Shown one piece after another: positions 37,225 through 47,318 of a stretch of DNA of 64,000 bases. Under the pieces are notes generated by a model, which did no database searches, was not told where the DNA came from, and was given only the letters and a program-made list of their open reading frames with translations. The stretch's first letter is position 1. Each line of letters opens with the position of its first letter. Position numbers and translations under genes: made by a program. Origin of the DNA: Arachnia rubra (GTDB lineage Bacteria; Actinomycetota; Actinomycetes; Propionibacteriales; Propionibacteriaceae); the NCBI RefSeq assembly GCF_019973735.1, contig NZ_AP024463.1:1302001-1366000 (forward strand), read 5' to 3'.

Positions 37225-37941
37225 TCAGGCCGTCGTGGGCTTGAACATGAAGAAGACCCGGGAATCCCACTCGTTGTTCGAGTCGTTGTGATCCCAGCAG
37301 ACGATGATGGCGAGCGTAGGGTCGCCAGTGCGCCTTTCCAGCAGGTCCGAGTCCGGCTTGAAGTCGCTGACGGCGATCTTCTTGGCCTCGGTGTACTGGT
37401 AGCAGGCGACACGGCCGTCGGCCGCATACAGCTTCAGGACGTCGCCCTCCTGGAGCTGGCTGGTGCCACCTTCGTAGAGCTGGTTACCGACAGCGCCACC
37501 CTTCTGGTAGGTGTGGATCGACAGGACTACCTGGCCGGCATTGGTGGCGACCTTCGGTCCCTCGTTCCACCACGAAGCGGTCTTGGGTTCGTCCTTCGGA
37601 GGGGCTGCGATGGCGCCATCCTCCTCGTGGCCCAGCGAGACTACGTTCGCGTCGACGCCGAGGCGTTCGATCGAGTAGCGGACCGGTTCGAAACCGGCCT
37701 CATCCGGGGCGACGCAGGCCCCCGGGCTGGCGGAGGCCGATGGGTCGGACGAAGAGGTCGTGGCTGCCGTGCCATCGGCGCTGGTGCTGGGGGTGGCAGC
37801 GGTAGACGGGTTGGCGCTGGCGTCCGAGTTGTTCTTGGGCTGGAAGATCCAGACGAGGGTCAGGGCTGCGGCCAGAAGGATGGCAGCTGCGGCTATGCCG
37901 ATCTGCACCTTCCGGTTTTTAAGAGCTTCGACGAGATTCAC
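37225..37941 (-). CDS. Class F-like sortase
   Basis: A 238-residue membrane-anchored transpeptidase. After a short cytoplasmic part and a membrane helix (about residues 15-33) comes a Ser/Thr/Ala-rich spacer (35-75) and a sortase beta-barrel. The catalytic residues are His143 in LSIHTYQ, Cys215 in IIVCWDH and Arg228 in WDSRVFF. The context resembles class E/F sortases of actinobacteria; no LPxTG substrate gene is nearby. GTG 37941 is preferred to the longer frame because TAACCT lies seven bases upstream and no ribosome site exists. It converges on polA with a 19-base gap. Confidence 0.85.
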   Translation of the reverse strand: MNLVEALKNRKVQIGIAAAAILLAAALTLVWIFQPKNNSDASANPSTAATPSTSADGTAATTSSSDPSASASPGACVAPDEAGFEPVRYSIERLGVDANVVSLGHEEDGAIAAPPKDEPKTASWWNEGPKVATNAGQVVLSIHTYQKGGAVGNQLYEGGTSQLQEGDVLKLYAADGRVACYQYTEAKKIAVSDFKPDSDLLERRTGDPTLAIIVCWDHNDSNNEWDSRVFFMFKPTTA

Positions 37942-37948
37942 GTGGAAC

Positions 37949-37954
37949 AGGTTA
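37949..37954 (-). promoter_or_regulatory. Leaderless-type -10 element of the sortase gene
   Basis: TAACCT on the minus strand, seven bases before GTG 37941; no Shine-Dalgarno is present. Confidence 0.45.
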
Positions 37955-38025
37955 AACCCTGCCCAAGCCCGGGCCAACCGGCGCTACTGTTTTACAGGGC
38001 CCTTGACGTTGCCCCTAGAGTGTTC

Positions 38026-38054
38026 TTGACCGCTTCCCGGCTCGACGATAAGGT
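38026..38054 (+). promoter_or_regulatory. Promoter of rpsA
   Basis: TTGACC (38026-38031), a 17-base spacer, and TAAGGT (38049-38054). This is the best vegetative promoter match I see in the window. Transcription would start near 38061, leaving a leader of about 125 bases. Confidence 0.75.
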
Positions 38055-38060
38055 GAAGGG

Positions 38061-38186
38061 GCACTGTGGCCTGCTTGCCCTCGGACCTAGTGGGGTTGGC
38101 GCGTCCCATTCCCGAGTCCCTCTATATCCCGACCCGGGATGAAGGACAGGGCACAGGGCGAAACCTTATTGTGAAAGCCCTACTAC
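38061..38186 (+). promoter_or_regulatory. Long 5' leader of rpsA
   Basis: Between the predicted start and the ATG at 38187 lie about 125 bases with no good Shine-Dalgarno. AGGGC and GCCCT around 38155-38182 can pair across the pre-start region. S1 is known to autoregulate its own translation in other bacteria, so a structured leader would fit, but this is inference. Confidence 0.35.
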
Positions 38187-39636
38187 ATGTCCTCCTCCTC
38201 CACTGAGGCTTCGGCCGTAGCGGTCGACGATTTCGGCACCCCGGAAGCCTTCATGGCTGCCGTTGACGCCACAATCAAGTATTTCAACGACGGTGACATC
38301 GTCTCCGGCACCGTCGTGAAAGTCGACCGGGACGAAGTTCTCCTTGACATCGGTTACAAGACCGAAGGCGTCATTCCGTCCAAGGAACTCTCCATCAAAC
38401 ACGATGTCGACCCATTCGACGTGGTTCAAGTCGGCGATGAGATCGAGGCCCTGGTCCAGCAGAAGGAAGACAAGGAGGGGCGTCTCATCCTCTCCAAGAA
38501 GCGTGCCCAGTACGAGCGGGCTTGGGGCACGATCGAGAAGGTCAAGGAAGAGGACGGCGTCGTCTCCGGTTCTGTCATCGAGGTCGTCAAGGGCGGCCTG
38601 ATCGTTGACATCGGCCTGCGCGGCTTCCTCCCCGCATCCCTGGTGGAGATGCGGCGTGTCCGTGACCTCCAGCCTTATGTCGGCATGGAGCTTGAGGCCA
38701 AGATCATCGAACTCGACAAGAACCGCAACAATGTGGTTCTGTCCCGTCGCGCCTGGCTGGAGCAGACCCAGTCCGAGGTGCGTCAGACATTCCTCAACCA
38801 GCTGCAGAAGGGCCAGATCCGCAAGGGCGTCGTCTCCTCCATCGTCAATTTCGGCGCCTTCGTCGATCTCGGCGGTGTCGACGGCCTGGTGCACGTCTCC
38901 GAGCTGAGTTGGAAGCACATCGATCATCCGAACGAGGTCGTCGAGGTCGGTACCCCCGGTCACCGTCGAGGTGCTGGAGGTGGACATGGACCGCGAGCGC
39001 GTCTCCCTGTCGCTGAAGGCCACCCAGGAGGATCCGTGGCAGACCTTCGCGCGGCTGCACCAAATCGGCCAGATCGTGCCCGGCAAGGTCACGAAGCTGG
39101 TCCCATTCGGTGCCTTCGTCCGCGTTGGCGACGGCATCGAGGGCCTGGTACACGTCTCTGAGCTCGCTGAGCGGCACGTCGAGATCCCGGAACAGGTCGT
39201 CTCCGTCGGCGACGATGTGATGGTCAAGGTCATCGACATCGACCTGGAACGCCGGCGCGTGTCCCTGTCGCTGAAGCAGGCGAACGAGGGCGTCGACGTT
39301 GCTGCCGATGAGTTCGACGCCTCCCTCTACGGCATGGCCGACAGCTATGACGAGCAGGGCAACTACATCTACCCCGAGGGCTTCGATCCGGAGACCAACG
39401 AGTGGAAGCCCGGATATGAGGAGCAGCAGGCCGCCTGGGAGCAGCAGTACGCCGAGGCCCAGGCCCGCTGGGAGGCCCACAAGCGCCAGGTGGCCGAGGC
39501 CGCCGAGGCCGAGCGCCAGGCAGCCACGGCCGCCGGTACCGGTTACGCCTCCACCTCCGATGAGCCCGTCGAGGGATCGCTTGCATCCGATGAGGCCCTG
39601 CAGGCTCTCCGCGAGAAGCTGACCGGTAGCAACTGA
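38187..39636 (+). CDS. rpsA: 30S ribosomal protein S1, split by a +1 frameshift
   Basis: Ribosomal protein S1, which helps mRNA bind the 30S subunit. Four S1/OB domains are visible, at about residues 35-105, 120-188, 205-275 and 290-362, followed by an acidic Glu/Ala/Gln-rich tail. The first frame runs from ATG 38187 into domain 3 and the second finishes the protein. Removing one C from the C5 run at 38953-38957 restores EVVEVGTPVTVEVLEVDMD and a 482-residue protein, the normal actinobacterial length. The gene is essential, so a sequence error is likely. A terminator follows. Confidence 0.92.
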
Positions 39637-39681
39637 CCCGCGGGACTTAGCCCTTTCCCAGGGCGGATCCGCAATGTGATG

Positions 39682-39713
39682 AGGGTCCCCGTCCTTCACA
39701 GGACAGGGACCCT
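39682..39713. terminator. Terminator between rpsA and gcvP
   Basis: AGGGTCCCCGTCC and GGACAGGGACCCT pair with one C-A mismatch around a 6-base loop, followed on the plus strand by a T-rich stretch. It can stop rpsA and, read from the other side, the gcv operon. Confidence 0.8.
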
Positions 39714-39738
39714 TGTCTTTACTCACTCGTTTCTTTAC

Positions 39739-42567
39739 TCACTCGGTGGCTGGTTCCCAGGGCGGGCAGGAACACACCAGGTGCCGGTCACCATAGGCGT
39801 TGTCCACGCGGCCCACCGGTGGCCAGTACTTGTCGATCCGGAACGCGCCAGGCGGGAAGCAGCCCTGCTCCCGGGAGTAGGGACGATCCCAGTCGGCGAC
39901 GAGGTCCTCCACAGTGTGCGGAGCCCTGCGCAGCGGCGACTCGTTAGCCGCAACCCGTCCCGACGCCACCTCATCCGCCTCGCGGGCGATATCCAGCATC
40001 GCCGCCACGAAACGGTCGAGTTCAGCAAGCGTCTCGGACTCCGTCGGCTCCACCATCAGCGTCCCCGCCACAGGGAAGGACATGGTGGGGGCGTGGAAAC
40101 CATGGTCGATGAGCCGTTTGGCGATGTCATCGACGGTGACCCCGTGCTTGGCGAAGATACGTGTGTCCACGATGCACTCGTGCGCCACACGGCCACCCTT
40201 CCCCTGGTACAGGACCGGGTAGGCCTCGGAAAGCCTGCTCGCCAGGTAGTTGGCGCTCAGAATCGCCACCCGGGTTGCCTGCGTCAGGCCCTGTCCGCCC
40301 ATGAGACGCAGGTAGGCCCACGAGATTGGCAGGATCGAGGCGGACCCGAGCGGTGCAGCCGACACCGCGCCCTCCTCACCGCTGGACGGGTCGCCTGGCA
40401 GGTGCGCTCTCAGGTGCTCCTTCACACCGATGGGTCCCATGCCGGGGCCGCCACCGCCATGCGGGATGGCGAAGGTCTTGTGCAGGTTCACGTGGCTGAC
40501 GTCGCCTCCCAGGTCGCCGGGACGTACCAGGCCCACCAGGGCATTCATGTTGGCGCCGTCGATGTACACCTGCCCGCCGTGGGCGTGCGTGATGTCGCAG
40601 ACCTTCCGGATGGTGTCCTCGAAAACACCATGTGTGGACGGATAGGTGACCATGACGGCTGCCAACTGGTCACCGGCCCCCTCCGCCTTCGCTGCGAAGT
40701 CATCCAGGTCGATGTCCCCGTTATCCGCGGACTTCACCGCGACCACCTTCATGCCCGCCATGGTCGCCGAAGCCGGGTTCGTGCCATGGGCGGAGGTGGG
40801 GATCAGGCAGATGCTGCGGTCATCATCGTTGGCCCGGTGATATGCGGCGATTGCCTGCAGCCCGGCATATTCGCCCTGGGCGCCGCTGTTGGGCTGCATC
40901 GAGAATGCGTCATATCCCGTGATCTCGCAGAGCAGTGTCTCCAGATCCGCCGCCAGCTCCTGGTAGCCCTCCGCCTGGGCGGCGGGGGCGAATGGGTGCA
41001 GGCCTGCGAACTCCGGCCAGGTGATGGGCATCATCTCGACCGCGGCATTCAGCTTCATGGTGCAGGAACCCAGGGGAATCATCGCCCGGTCCAGCGCCAG
41101 GTCCCGGTCAGAGAGGCGGCGCATGTAGCGCATCATCTCCGACTCGGCCCGGTTCATGTGGAACACCGGATGGGTCAAGTACTCAGACGTACGCAGCAGC
41201 GAGTCTGGAATGGCCGGGTCCTGGCTGAGCTCCTGGGCGGGTTCGATGCCGAAAGCATCCAGTACCCGGGCGAGAGTCTCCAGGGTGGTGGTCTCATCGA
41301 CTGAGATTCCCACCCTGTCACGGCCGACCCGCCGCAGATTGATTCCCCGCTGCTCGGCCGCGGCGATGATGCCGGCCTGGCCGACCCCCACCTGCACGGT
41401 GATCGTGTCGAAGAACTCGTCCGGCTCGACGATGGCGCCTCCCGCCCGTAGCTGCTCCGCCAGTGTCACGGCCATCAGATGGACCCGCTGCCCGATCGCC
41501 TTGAGCCCAGCCGGCCCGTGGAAGACCGCGTAGAAGGAGGCCATCACCGCCAGCAGGGCTTGGGCTGTGCAGACATTCGATGTCGCCTTCTCGCGGCGGA
41601 TGTGTTGCTCCCGGGTCTGCAGCGCCAGCCGGTAGGCGCGATTGCCCGCGCTGTCCTTGGAGACACCCACGAGACGTCCCGGCATGGTGCGCTTAAGTGC
41701 ATCGCGACAGGCCATGAACGCCGCATGCGGGCCGCCGAAGCCCATCGGGACGCCGAAACGCTGAGCCGAGCCCACCGCGATGTCGAAGCCCATCGCGCCC
41801 GGCTCCTTCAGCAGCGTCAGCGCCAGCAGGTCGGCTGCCACGATCGCCAGGGCGCCTGCCTCGTGCAGGGCTTCGCACCACCGGGTGTAATCCCGCAGCT
41901 GCCCGAACGTCCCGGGATAGCTAAAGATTGCGCCGAATAGTCCATCGGCCTCCAGCTCCTCGGCCTTGCCGATCACCAGCTCCATGCCCAGCGGCCGAGC
42001 CCGGGTAGCCAGGACACTGAGGATCTGCGGGTGCAGGTCATCGGCTGCGAAGAAGCGTGACCTTTTACGTTTCCCCGCTGCGAACGCCATGTTCATCGCC
42101 TCCGCGGCGGCGGTCGCCTCGTCCAGCAGGGATGCGTTTGCGATCTCCAGGCCGGTCAGGTCGCTGATCATGGTCTGGAAGTTCAGCAGCGCCTCGAGCC
42201 TGCCCTGCGAGATCTCCGGCTGGTACGGGGTGTAGGACGTGTACCACGCCGGATTCTCCAGGATGTTGCGCTGGATTGCCGGGGGAGTGATGGTGCCGTA
42301 GTAGCCCTGGCCGATCATCGAGGTCCGGACCTGGTTTCTGGCCGCCATCCTCCGCAGCTCGTCTATGACGGCGCCCTCCGTCAAAGGCTCCCAGCCCAGG
42401 GGCTCATCCTGACGCAGGCCAGCGGGCACTGTCTGGTCGATCAGCTCGTCGAGACTGCTCACCCCCACCGTGGAGAGCATGGCCTCCATCTCGGCTGGGC
42501 TCGGTCCGATGTGCCGGCGGTTGGCGAAGTCATCCGGGTCATAACTGGTTGGGTTCCAGCTGCTCAT
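39739..42567 (-). CDS. gcvP: Glycine dehydrogenase (decarboxylating), P-protein
   Basis: A 942-residue pyridoxal-phosphate enzyme of the glycine cleavage system, the long fused form. It decarboxylates glycine and passes the aminomethyl group to lipoylated H-protein. The N-terminal half begins [18 protein letters not shown]; the C-terminal half holds the PLP-lysine in [17 protein letters not shown] near residue 700. ATG 42567 shares a base with the gcvH stop (TGATG) and matches the family start; the longer frame runs into gcvH. Last gene of the riboswitch-controlled operon. Confidence 0.96.
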   Translation of the reverse strand: MSSWNPTSYDPDDFANRRHIGPSPAEMEAMLSTVGVSSLDELIDQTVPAGLRQDEPLGWEPLTEGAVIDELRRMAARNQVRTSMIGQGYYGTITPPAIQRNILENPAWYTSYTPYQPEISQGRLEALLNFQTMISDLTGLEIANASLLDEATAAAEAMNMAFAAGKRKRSRFFAADDLHPQILSVLATRARPLGMELVIGKAEELEADGLFGAIFSYPGTFGQLRDYTRWCEALHEAGALAIVAADLLALTLLKEPGAMGFDIAVGSAQRFGVPMGFGGPHAAFMACRDALKRTMPGRLVGVSKDSAGNRAYRLALQTREQHIRREKATSNVCTAQALLAVMASFYAVFHGPAGLKAIGQRVHLMAVTLAEQLRAGGAIVEPDEFFDTITVQVGVGQAGIIAAAEQRGINLRRVGRDRVGISVDETTTLETLARVLDAFGIEPAQELSQDPAIPDSLLRTSEYLTHPVFHMNRAESEMMRYMRRLSDRDLALDRAMIPLGSCTMKLNAAVEMMPITWPEFAGLHPFAPAAQAEGYQELAADLETLLCEITGYDAFSMQPNSGAQGEYAGLQAIAAYHRANDDDRSICLIPTSAHGTNPASATMAGMKVVAVKSADNGDIDLDDFAAKAEGAGDQLAAVMVTYPSTHGVFEDTIRKVCDITHAHGGQVYIDGANMNALVGLVRPGDLGGDVSHVNLHKTFAIPHGGGGPGMGPIGVKEHLRAHLPGDPSSGEEGAVSAAPLGSASILPISWAYLRLMGGQGLTQATRVAILSANYLASRLSEAYPVLYQGKGGRVAHECIVDTRIFAKHGVTVDDIAKRLIDHGFHAPTMSFPVAGTLMVEPTESETLAELDRFVAAMLDIAREADEVASGRVAANESPLRRAPHTVEDLVADWDRPYSREQGCFPPGAFRIDKYWPPVGRVDNAYGDRHLVCSCPPWEPATE

Positions 42568-42926
42568 CAGTCGATCAACGCCTTGTACTCGGCCTCGTCG
42601 AGGTACTCGTCCAGGGCGGAGGGATCGCTGGGCTGGATCTTGAAGAACCACGACCCGGCAGGGTCTTCGTTGACGGTCTCGGGGGAGTCAGCCACCTTCT
42701 GGTTCACCTCGGTGATGACCCCGTCGAAGGGCGCGATGATCCCGGAGGTGGCCTTGGTGGACTCGATCACGACGATCTCATCCCCCTTCTCGACTTCGGC
42801 CCCGACCTCGGGAAGCTCCACGTAGACGACGTCCCCCAGCTCGCTGGTGGCATGGTCGGTCAGACCCACAGCAACTCCGTTGTCGCCGCTGTCGAGCCAG
42901 TCGTGGTCCTTGGTGTACTTGATCAT
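42567..42926 (-). CDS. gcvH: Glycine cleavage system H protein
   Basis: A 119-residue lipoyl carrier that shuttles the aminomethyl group between P- and T-proteins. The lipoylated residue is Lys58 in [10 protein letters not shown], and the start [11 protein letters not shown] is typical. An AAGGAGA ribosome site lies upstream of ATG 42926. It sits 12 bases after gcvT and is coupled to gcvP by a shared base. Confidence 0.96.
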   Translation of the reverse strand: MIKYTKDHDWLDSGDNGVAVGLTDHATSELGDVVYVELPEVGAEVEKGDEIVVIESTKATSGIIAPFDGVITEVNQKVADSPETVNEDPAGSWFFKIQPSDPSALDEYLDEAEYKALID

Positions 42927-42938
42927 GATGCTCTCTCC

Positions 42939-44054
42939 TTAGCGTTTGTAGGACGGTGTGATGAACGGTAGTGCGGTGACCGTCATGGGAAGGCGTTTAC
43001 CGCGCACCTCGGCATAGATCGTGGCGCCGGGTTGGACCTCTGGCGGCAGCATCGCCATCGCGACGGGGCCGCCGACAGTGGCTCCGAAACCACCGGATGT
43101 GACCTCAGCCACCGGTTCGGTGTCCTCGGGTGACAGGAACAGCTTCGCGCCCTCCCGCACCGGAGCCCTGCCCTCGGCCCGCAGACCGGTTCGTTTGCGG
43201 GTGACCCCCTCGGCAAGCTGCTTCAAGATGATCTCAGCGCCGGGGAATCCGCCCTCGCGGGAACCGCCTAGGCGCCGTGCCTTCGGGATGGCCCAGCCCA
43301 GGTCAGCCTCAACCGGCGTGATTTGGGGGCTGAGGTCATGCCCGTACAGCGGCATGCCCGCTTCCAGCCGGAGCGAGTCGCGGGCCCCGAGACCGGCCGG
43401 CAGCACCCAGTCAGGCTCCAGCAGGGCACGGGCCAGGTTCTCTGCCTCGGGGCTCGGCACAGAGATCTCGAAGCCATCCTCGCCGGTGTACCCGGAGCGG
43501 GAGACCCAGACCTCGACGCCATCCCACGTGAGGATCTGGGAGTCCATGAACTTCAGCTGCGTAGCCTCTGGGACGAGCGCGGCCAGCGCCTCCTCAGCCC
43601 TGGGGCCCTGTAGCGCGAGCAGTGAGCGATCGGCTAGATGCTCGACCGTGACGTCTGCCAGCGTTCGCAGCAGTTCCAGATCGTGCCCGGACCGGGCGGC
43701 GTTCACGACCAGGAAGTAGCGGTCGCCATGATGGGCGAACATGAGGTCGTCCAGAACCCCGCCGTTGCTGTTGGTGAACAAGCCGTAGCGCTGGCGTCCC
43801 TGCGCCAGCCCGGCAACGCTGGCCGGTATCAGTGTCTCCAGGGCGGCTGCGGCATCCGTCAGATTCCCCGACCTGGGGCGGATCAGAACCTGCCCCATGT
43901 GGCTGACATCAAACAGCGATGCGGACTGCCTGGTGTGCTGGTGCTCAGCGATGATGCCGGTGAACTGCACCGGCAGCTCCCAGCCGGCGAAATCCACCAG
44001 TCGGCCGCCTAACTCTCTGTGTAATGCGTTCAATGCGGTAGTCGACAGTGACAT
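42939..44054 (-). CDS. gcvT: Aminomethyltransferase, T-protein
   Basis: A 371-residue folate-dependent enzyme that releases ammonia from the aminomethyl-lipoyl group and forms 5,10-methylene-tetrahydrofolate. Family segments seen are FDVSHMGQVLI near residue 48, the GYTGEDGFEISV motif near 190 and LGARDSLRLEAGMPLYGHDL near 240. An AAAGGGG ribosome site is 6-7 bases before ATG 44054. It is the first gene of the gcvT-gcvH-gcvP operon, directly downstream of the glycine riboswitch; no lpd or lipoate synthesis gene is nearby. Confidence 0.95.
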   Translation of the reverse strand: MSLSTTALNALHRELGGRLVDFAGWELPVQFTGIIAEHQHTRQSASLFDVSHMGQVLIRPRSGNLTDAAAALETLIPASVAGLAQGRQRYGLFTNSNGGVLDDLMFAHHGDRYFLVVNAARSGHDLELLRTLADVTVEHLADRSLLALQGPRAEEALAALVPEATQLKFMDSQILTWDGVEVWVSRSGYTGEDGFEISVPSPEAENLARALLEPDWVLPAGLGARDSLRLEAGMPLYGHDLSPQITPVEADLGWAIPKARRLGGSREGGFPGAEIILKQLAEGVTRKRTGLRAEGRAPVREGAKLFLSPEDTEPVAEVTSGGFGATVGGPVAMAMLPPEVQPGATIYAEVRGKRLPMTVTALPFITPSYKR

Positions 44055-44099
44055 GAGGCCCCTTTCCTGACGGCGTGCGACGTTGCTGGGTGGTGCCCA

Positions 44100-44260
44100 C
44101 CCGTAGCCCCCTCTGTCGCTGCTGCCTGAGATCGTTTAATCCTTCGGCGGACCCTGCCGGGTCTCTCTCCAGAGTGTGCAAGTCGTCGCGGTCCTGGGGC
44201 CTGAGAGTTTCCGGGGCGGTTGCTCCTTCGGCACCGACTGGGTCGGTTCTCCCGCTACAG
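44100..44260 (-). promoter_or_regulatory. Tandem glycine riboswitch
   Basis: On the minus strand two aptamer cores follow each other upstream of gcvT. The first has GCCGAAGGAGCAA and CTCTCAGG (44198-44233); the second has GCCGAAGGATTAA and ATCTCAGGC (about 44123-44148). These are the conserved J3a/P3 elements of glycine aptamers. The arrangement of two aptamers before gcvT is the classic form, in which glycine turns the cleavage operon on. Outer boundaries are approximate. Confidence 0.92.
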
Positions 44261-44265
44261 GAGAA

Positions 44266-44271
44266 AGCATA
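44266..44271 (-). promoter_or_regulatory. Putative -10 of the gcv operon
   Basis: TATGCT on the minus strand, just upstream of the riboswitch; no clear -35 is seen. Confidence 0.45.
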
Positions 44272-44344
44272 GCGAGAAGCGTCCCGGCCAGGAGGTAGCC
44301 TGGAGAAAACACAGACCTAGAACTTCAACGCGGAAGGAGCGGGC

Positions 44345-44635
44345 ATGGCTGTGAACCTCATCGCAAGGTTCGAGTGCCGGGACGGGGCGCGCGACGTGGT
44401 GGCGGGCCTCATCGGCAGCTATGCGGAACACGTGAATGCTTCGCCGGGGACGGTGCGTTTCGCGGTGCATACGGAGCGGGACAACCCGAACCAGTTCGTC
44501 ATCGTCGAGTGCTACGCGGATGAGGCAGCCTTCGAGGCCCACCTCGCCGACCCCGAGAACGCCACGTTCAACGAGAAACTCGGGCCGTTGATCGTTGGGG
44601 ACGCCTCTGAGCTGACCTTCCTGGAGGTTCCGTAA
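44345..44635 (+). CDS. Antibiotic biosynthesis monooxygenase (ABM) family protein
   Basis: A 96-residue ferredoxin-like protein with the ABM-domain pattern: an N-terminal strand (MAVNLIARFEC), a helix with CRDGARDVVAGLIG, then RFAVHTERDNPNQFVIVECYADEAAFEAHL. Family members include quinol monooxygenases such as YgiN; the short form works as a dimer without cofactor. AAGGAG lies seven bases before ATG 44345. It is divergent from the gcv operon and ends 12 bases before coaE. The substrate is unknown. Confidence 0.85.
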   Translation: MAVNLIARFECRDGARDVVAGLIGSYAEHVNASPGTVRFAVHTERDNPNQFVIVECYADEAAFEAHLADPENATFNEKLGPLIVGDASELTFLEVP

Positions 44636-44641
44636 TACCCT
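44636..44641 (+). promoter_or_regulatory. Leaderless-type -10 element of coaE
   Basis: TACCCT, six bases before GTG 44648 and overlapping the end of the preceding gene; no Shine-Dalgarno is present. Confidence 0.5.
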
Positions 44642-44647
44642 GTACCC

Positions 44648-45256
44648 GTGCGCATCGGATTGACGGGTGGGATCGCATCGGGCAAATCCACGGTTGCCCG
44701 GGAACTGGAGCGGCTGGGCGCCTTCATCATCGACGCCGACGTCCTCGCCCGTGAGGTGGTGGCGCCGGGCACCGAGGGCTTCCAGAAGGTCCTCGACCGT
44801 TTCGGCGGCTCTGTGCTGGCGGCGGATGGCAGCCTGGACCGGCGCGCACTCGGCCGCGTTGTTTTCGCCGATCCCAAGGCGCTCGCCGACCTGAATGCCA
44901 TCATCCATCCCCGCGTGCGTGCCCGGGCCGTCGAGCTGGAGAAGATAGCGCCCGAGGGGGCGCTCGTGGTGCATGTCATCCCGCTGCTGGTGGAGACCGG
45001 GCAGCAGGAGAATTTCGATGTGGTCGTGGTGGTGGACACCACCGTGGAGGAGCAGCTCCGCCGCCTATCACGCCGCGACGGCATGACGTCCACCGAGGCA
45101 AGGCAGCGTGTCGCTGCCCAGGCTGACCGCTGGGAACGCCTGGCCGCGGCCACACACGTGATCGACAGCTCCGGGCCTGTCGCCGAGACCATGAGGCAGG
45201 TCGCTGCGCTGTGGCGGGACATCTGCCGCATGGCCGACGAGACCACGAAGGCCTGA
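44648..45256 (+). CDS. coaE: Dephospho-CoA kinase
   Basis: A 202-residue P-loop kinase that makes the last step of coenzyme A synthesis, phosphorylating the ribose 3'-OH of dephospho-CoA. The Walker A is GLTGGIASGKST (residues 4-15), followed by FIIDADVLAREVV and HVIPLLVETG, all typical. Some actinobacterial CoaE proteins carry a C-terminal DUF/GrpB extension; this one does not. GTG 44648 has a leaderless-type promoter. It converges on uvrB with only two bases between the stops. Confidence 0.94.
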   Translation: MRIGLTGGIASGKSTVARELERLGAFIIDADVLAREVVAPGTEGFQKVLDRFGGSVLAADGSLDRRALGRVVFADPKALADLNAIIHPRVRARAVELEKIAPEGALVVHVIPLLVETGQQENFDVVVVVDTTVEEQLRRLSRRDGMTSTEARQRVAAQADRWERLAAATHVIDSSGPVAETMRQVAALWRDICRMADETTKA

Positions 45257-45258
45257 GC

Positions 45259-47304
45259 CTATCTGTTGGCCTCGATCATCTGCCGTAGCTCCTTCTTCAG
45301 ATCCGCTATCTCGTCACGGTGGCGGGCCGCCAGCTCGAATTGGAGGTCGGCGGCAGCCTGGTGCATCTGCGCGGTGAGGTCATCGATCAGCTTCGCCAGT
45401 TCCTGCTCGGGAAGCTCCCTGACCTTCAGGCCCCTCTCACGGCGGCCCTCGAGCAGGACCTCGGTGTCGGCGTCCTCCCGGTTCAGCATGTCTGTGATGT
45501 CGGCGATCCTCTTCCGCAGCGGCTGAGGATCGATGCCGTGTTCGGTGTTGTAGGCCAGCTGCCGCGAACGTCTCCGGTTGGTCTCCCCGATGGCGGCTTC
45601 CATCGACGGCGTGACCGTGTCCGCGTACATGTGCACCTGCCCGGCGACATTGCGTGCCGCCCGGCCGATGGTCTGGATGAGGGAACGCTCCGAGCGGAGG
45701 AAACCCTCCTTGTCGGCATCGAGGATGGCCACGAGGGAAACCTCCGGCAGGTCCAGGCCCTCCCGGAGCAGGTTGATGCCCACCAGGACGTCGTATTCAC
45801 CGAGCCGGAGCTCCCGCAACAGCTCGACCCGCTTCAGGGTGTCGATGTCGGAGTGCAGATACCGGGTCCGGATGCCCGCTGCCATCAGGTAGTCGGTGAG
45901 ATCCTCGGCCATCTTCTTCGTCAGGGTGGTCACCAGGACCCGTTCATTGCGTTCCGCACGGGTCCGGATCTCCCCGATCAGATCGTCGATCTGTCCCTTC
46001 GTCGGTTTGAGGACGATCTCCGGATCCACCAGTCCGGTGGGCCGGATGATCTGCTCCACGAAGCCCCTGCTGCGCTCCAGTTCGTAGGGACCGGGGGTGG
46101 CTGAGAGATAAACGGTCTGCCCGATGCGCTCGCAGAACTCGTCGAACTTCAAAGGCCGGTTGTCCAGGGCACTCGGCAGGCGGAAGCCGTGTTCCACGAG
46201 AGTACGTTTCCGGGAGGCGTCGCCCTCATACATGGCCCCGATCTGCGGAATGGTGACGTGGGACTCGTCCACCACGAGGAGGAAGTCCTCGGGGAAATAG
46301 TCCAGCAAGCAGGCAGGCGCTGATCCGGCCTCGCGGCCGTCGATGTGGCGGGAATAGTTTTCAATCCCGGAGCAGGTGCCGATCTGGCGCATCATCTCGA
46401 TGTCGTAGCTGGTGCGCATCCGGAGCCGCTGCTCCTCCAAAAGCTTGCCCTGGGCCTCCAGCTCCTGCAGGCGGGTCGTCAGCTCAGCCTCGATGCCGGC
46501 GATGGCGCGTTCCATGCGTTCGGGGCCCGCGGAGTAATGGGTGGCCGGGAAGACGTAGATCTCATCCTCATCACGCAGCACCTCGCCGGTCAGCGGCACG
46601 AGGGTGGAGATGCGCTCGATCTCGTCACCGAAGAACTCGACGCGCACGGCATTCTCCTCGTACATGGGGAAGATCTCCAGCACGTCGCCGCGTACCCGGA
46701 AATTACCGCGCTCCGAGGTGAGGTCATTCCGGTTGTATTGGATGTCCACCAGATGCCGTAGCAGAGCAGTACGTTCGTATTCCTCGCCGACGCGCAGGGT
46801 CAGGCGCTGATCAAGGTATTCCTGCGGCGTGCCCAGGCCGTAGATAGCCGACACTGTGGCGACCACGACGCAGTCGCGCCTCGTCAACAGCGAGCTCGTC
46901 GCAGAGTGCCTGAGCCGCTCCACCTCCTCATTCAGCGAGGAGTCCTTCTCGATATAGGTGTCCGTCTGCGGGACATAGGCCTCGGGCTGGTAGTAGTCGT
47001 AGTAGGAGACGAAATACTCGATGGCATTGTCAGGGAAGAACTGACGCAGCTCATTGGCGAACTGCGCGGCCAGGGTCTTGTTCGGCTGCATCACCAGGAT
47101 GGGACGTTGCAGCCGCTCCGCCAGCCAGGCCACTGTCGCGGTCTTCCCCGTCCCGGTCGCGCCGAGGAGCACCACATCCTGCTCGCCCGAGCGGATGCGG
47201 CGCTCCAATTCCGCGATGGCGGCTGGCTGGTCCCCGGAGGGGGAAAAATCAGCCGCCACGTGAAGCGGCGCCACCTGGCGACGGACCTCGTCGATCGGTC
47301 TCAT
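45259..47304 (-). CDS. uvrB: Excinuclease ABC subunit B
   Basis: A 681-residue nucleotide excision repair helicase. Visible are Walker [12 protein letters not shown] near residue 42, the beta-hairpin [10 protein letters not shown] near residue 100, the DEAD-like VVDESH motif, helicase motif [11 protein letters not shown], and the C-terminal UVR domain (about 640-680) that recruits UvrC. ATG 47304 is preceded by CATAAT and six bases, with no ribosome site. uvrA lies 1.6 kb away on the other strand. Confidence 0.96.
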   Translation of the reverse strand: MRPIDEVRRQVAPLHVAADFSPSGDQPAAIAELERRIRSGEQDVVLLGATGTGKTATVAWLAERLQRPILVMQPNKTLAAQFANELRQFFPDNAIEYFVSYYDYYQPEAYVPQTDTYIEKDSSLNEEVERLRHSATSSLLTRRDCVVVATVSAIYGLGTPQEYLDQRLTLRVGEEYERTALLRHLVDIQYNRNDLTSERGNFRVRGDVLEIFPMYEENAVRVEFFGDEIERISTLVPLTGEVLRDEDEIYVFPATHYSAGPERMERAIAGIEAELTTRLQELEAQGKLLEEQRLRMRTSYDIEMMRQIGTCSGIENYSRHIDGREAGSAPACLLDYFPEDFLLVVDESHVTIPQIGAMYEGDASRKRTLVEHGFRLPSALDNRPLKFDEFCERIGQTVYLSATPGPYELERSRGFVEQIIRPTGLVDPEIVLKPTKGQIDDLIGEIRTRAERNERVLVTTLTKKMAEDLTDYLMAAGIRTRYLHSDIDTLKRVELLRELRLGEYDVLVGINLLREGLDLPEVSLVAILDADKEGFLRSERSLIQTIGRAARNVAGQVHMYADTVTPSMEAAIGETNRRRSRQLAYNTEHGIDPQPLRKRIADITDMLNREDADTEVLLEGRRERGLKVRELPEQELAKLIDDLTAQMHQAAADLQFELAARHRDEIADLKKELRQMIEANR

Positions 47305-47310
47305 GAGCCG

Positions 47311-47316
47311 ATTATG
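47311..47316 (-). promoter_or_regulatory. Leaderless-type -10 element of uvrB
   Basis: CATAAT on the minus strand, six bases before ATG 47304, in the 14-base gap after the upstream gene's stop. No LexA-type GAAC-N4-GTTC box is seen nearby. Confidence 0.55.
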
Positions 47317-47318
47317 CG

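Noticed and set aside
39719..39748. 12-base direct repeat TTTACTCACTCG at the gcvP stop
   Set aside because: Two short copies around a stop codon; too small to interpret as a transposon or attachment site.
39676..41304. 542-residue plus-strand open frame opposite gcvP
   Set aside because: Shadow of gcvP; His/Arg/Gly-rich composition, no ribosome site.
43945..44181. Short open frames over the glycine riboswitch
   Set aside because: They cover structured RNA and the gcvT start, and have no recognisable domain.
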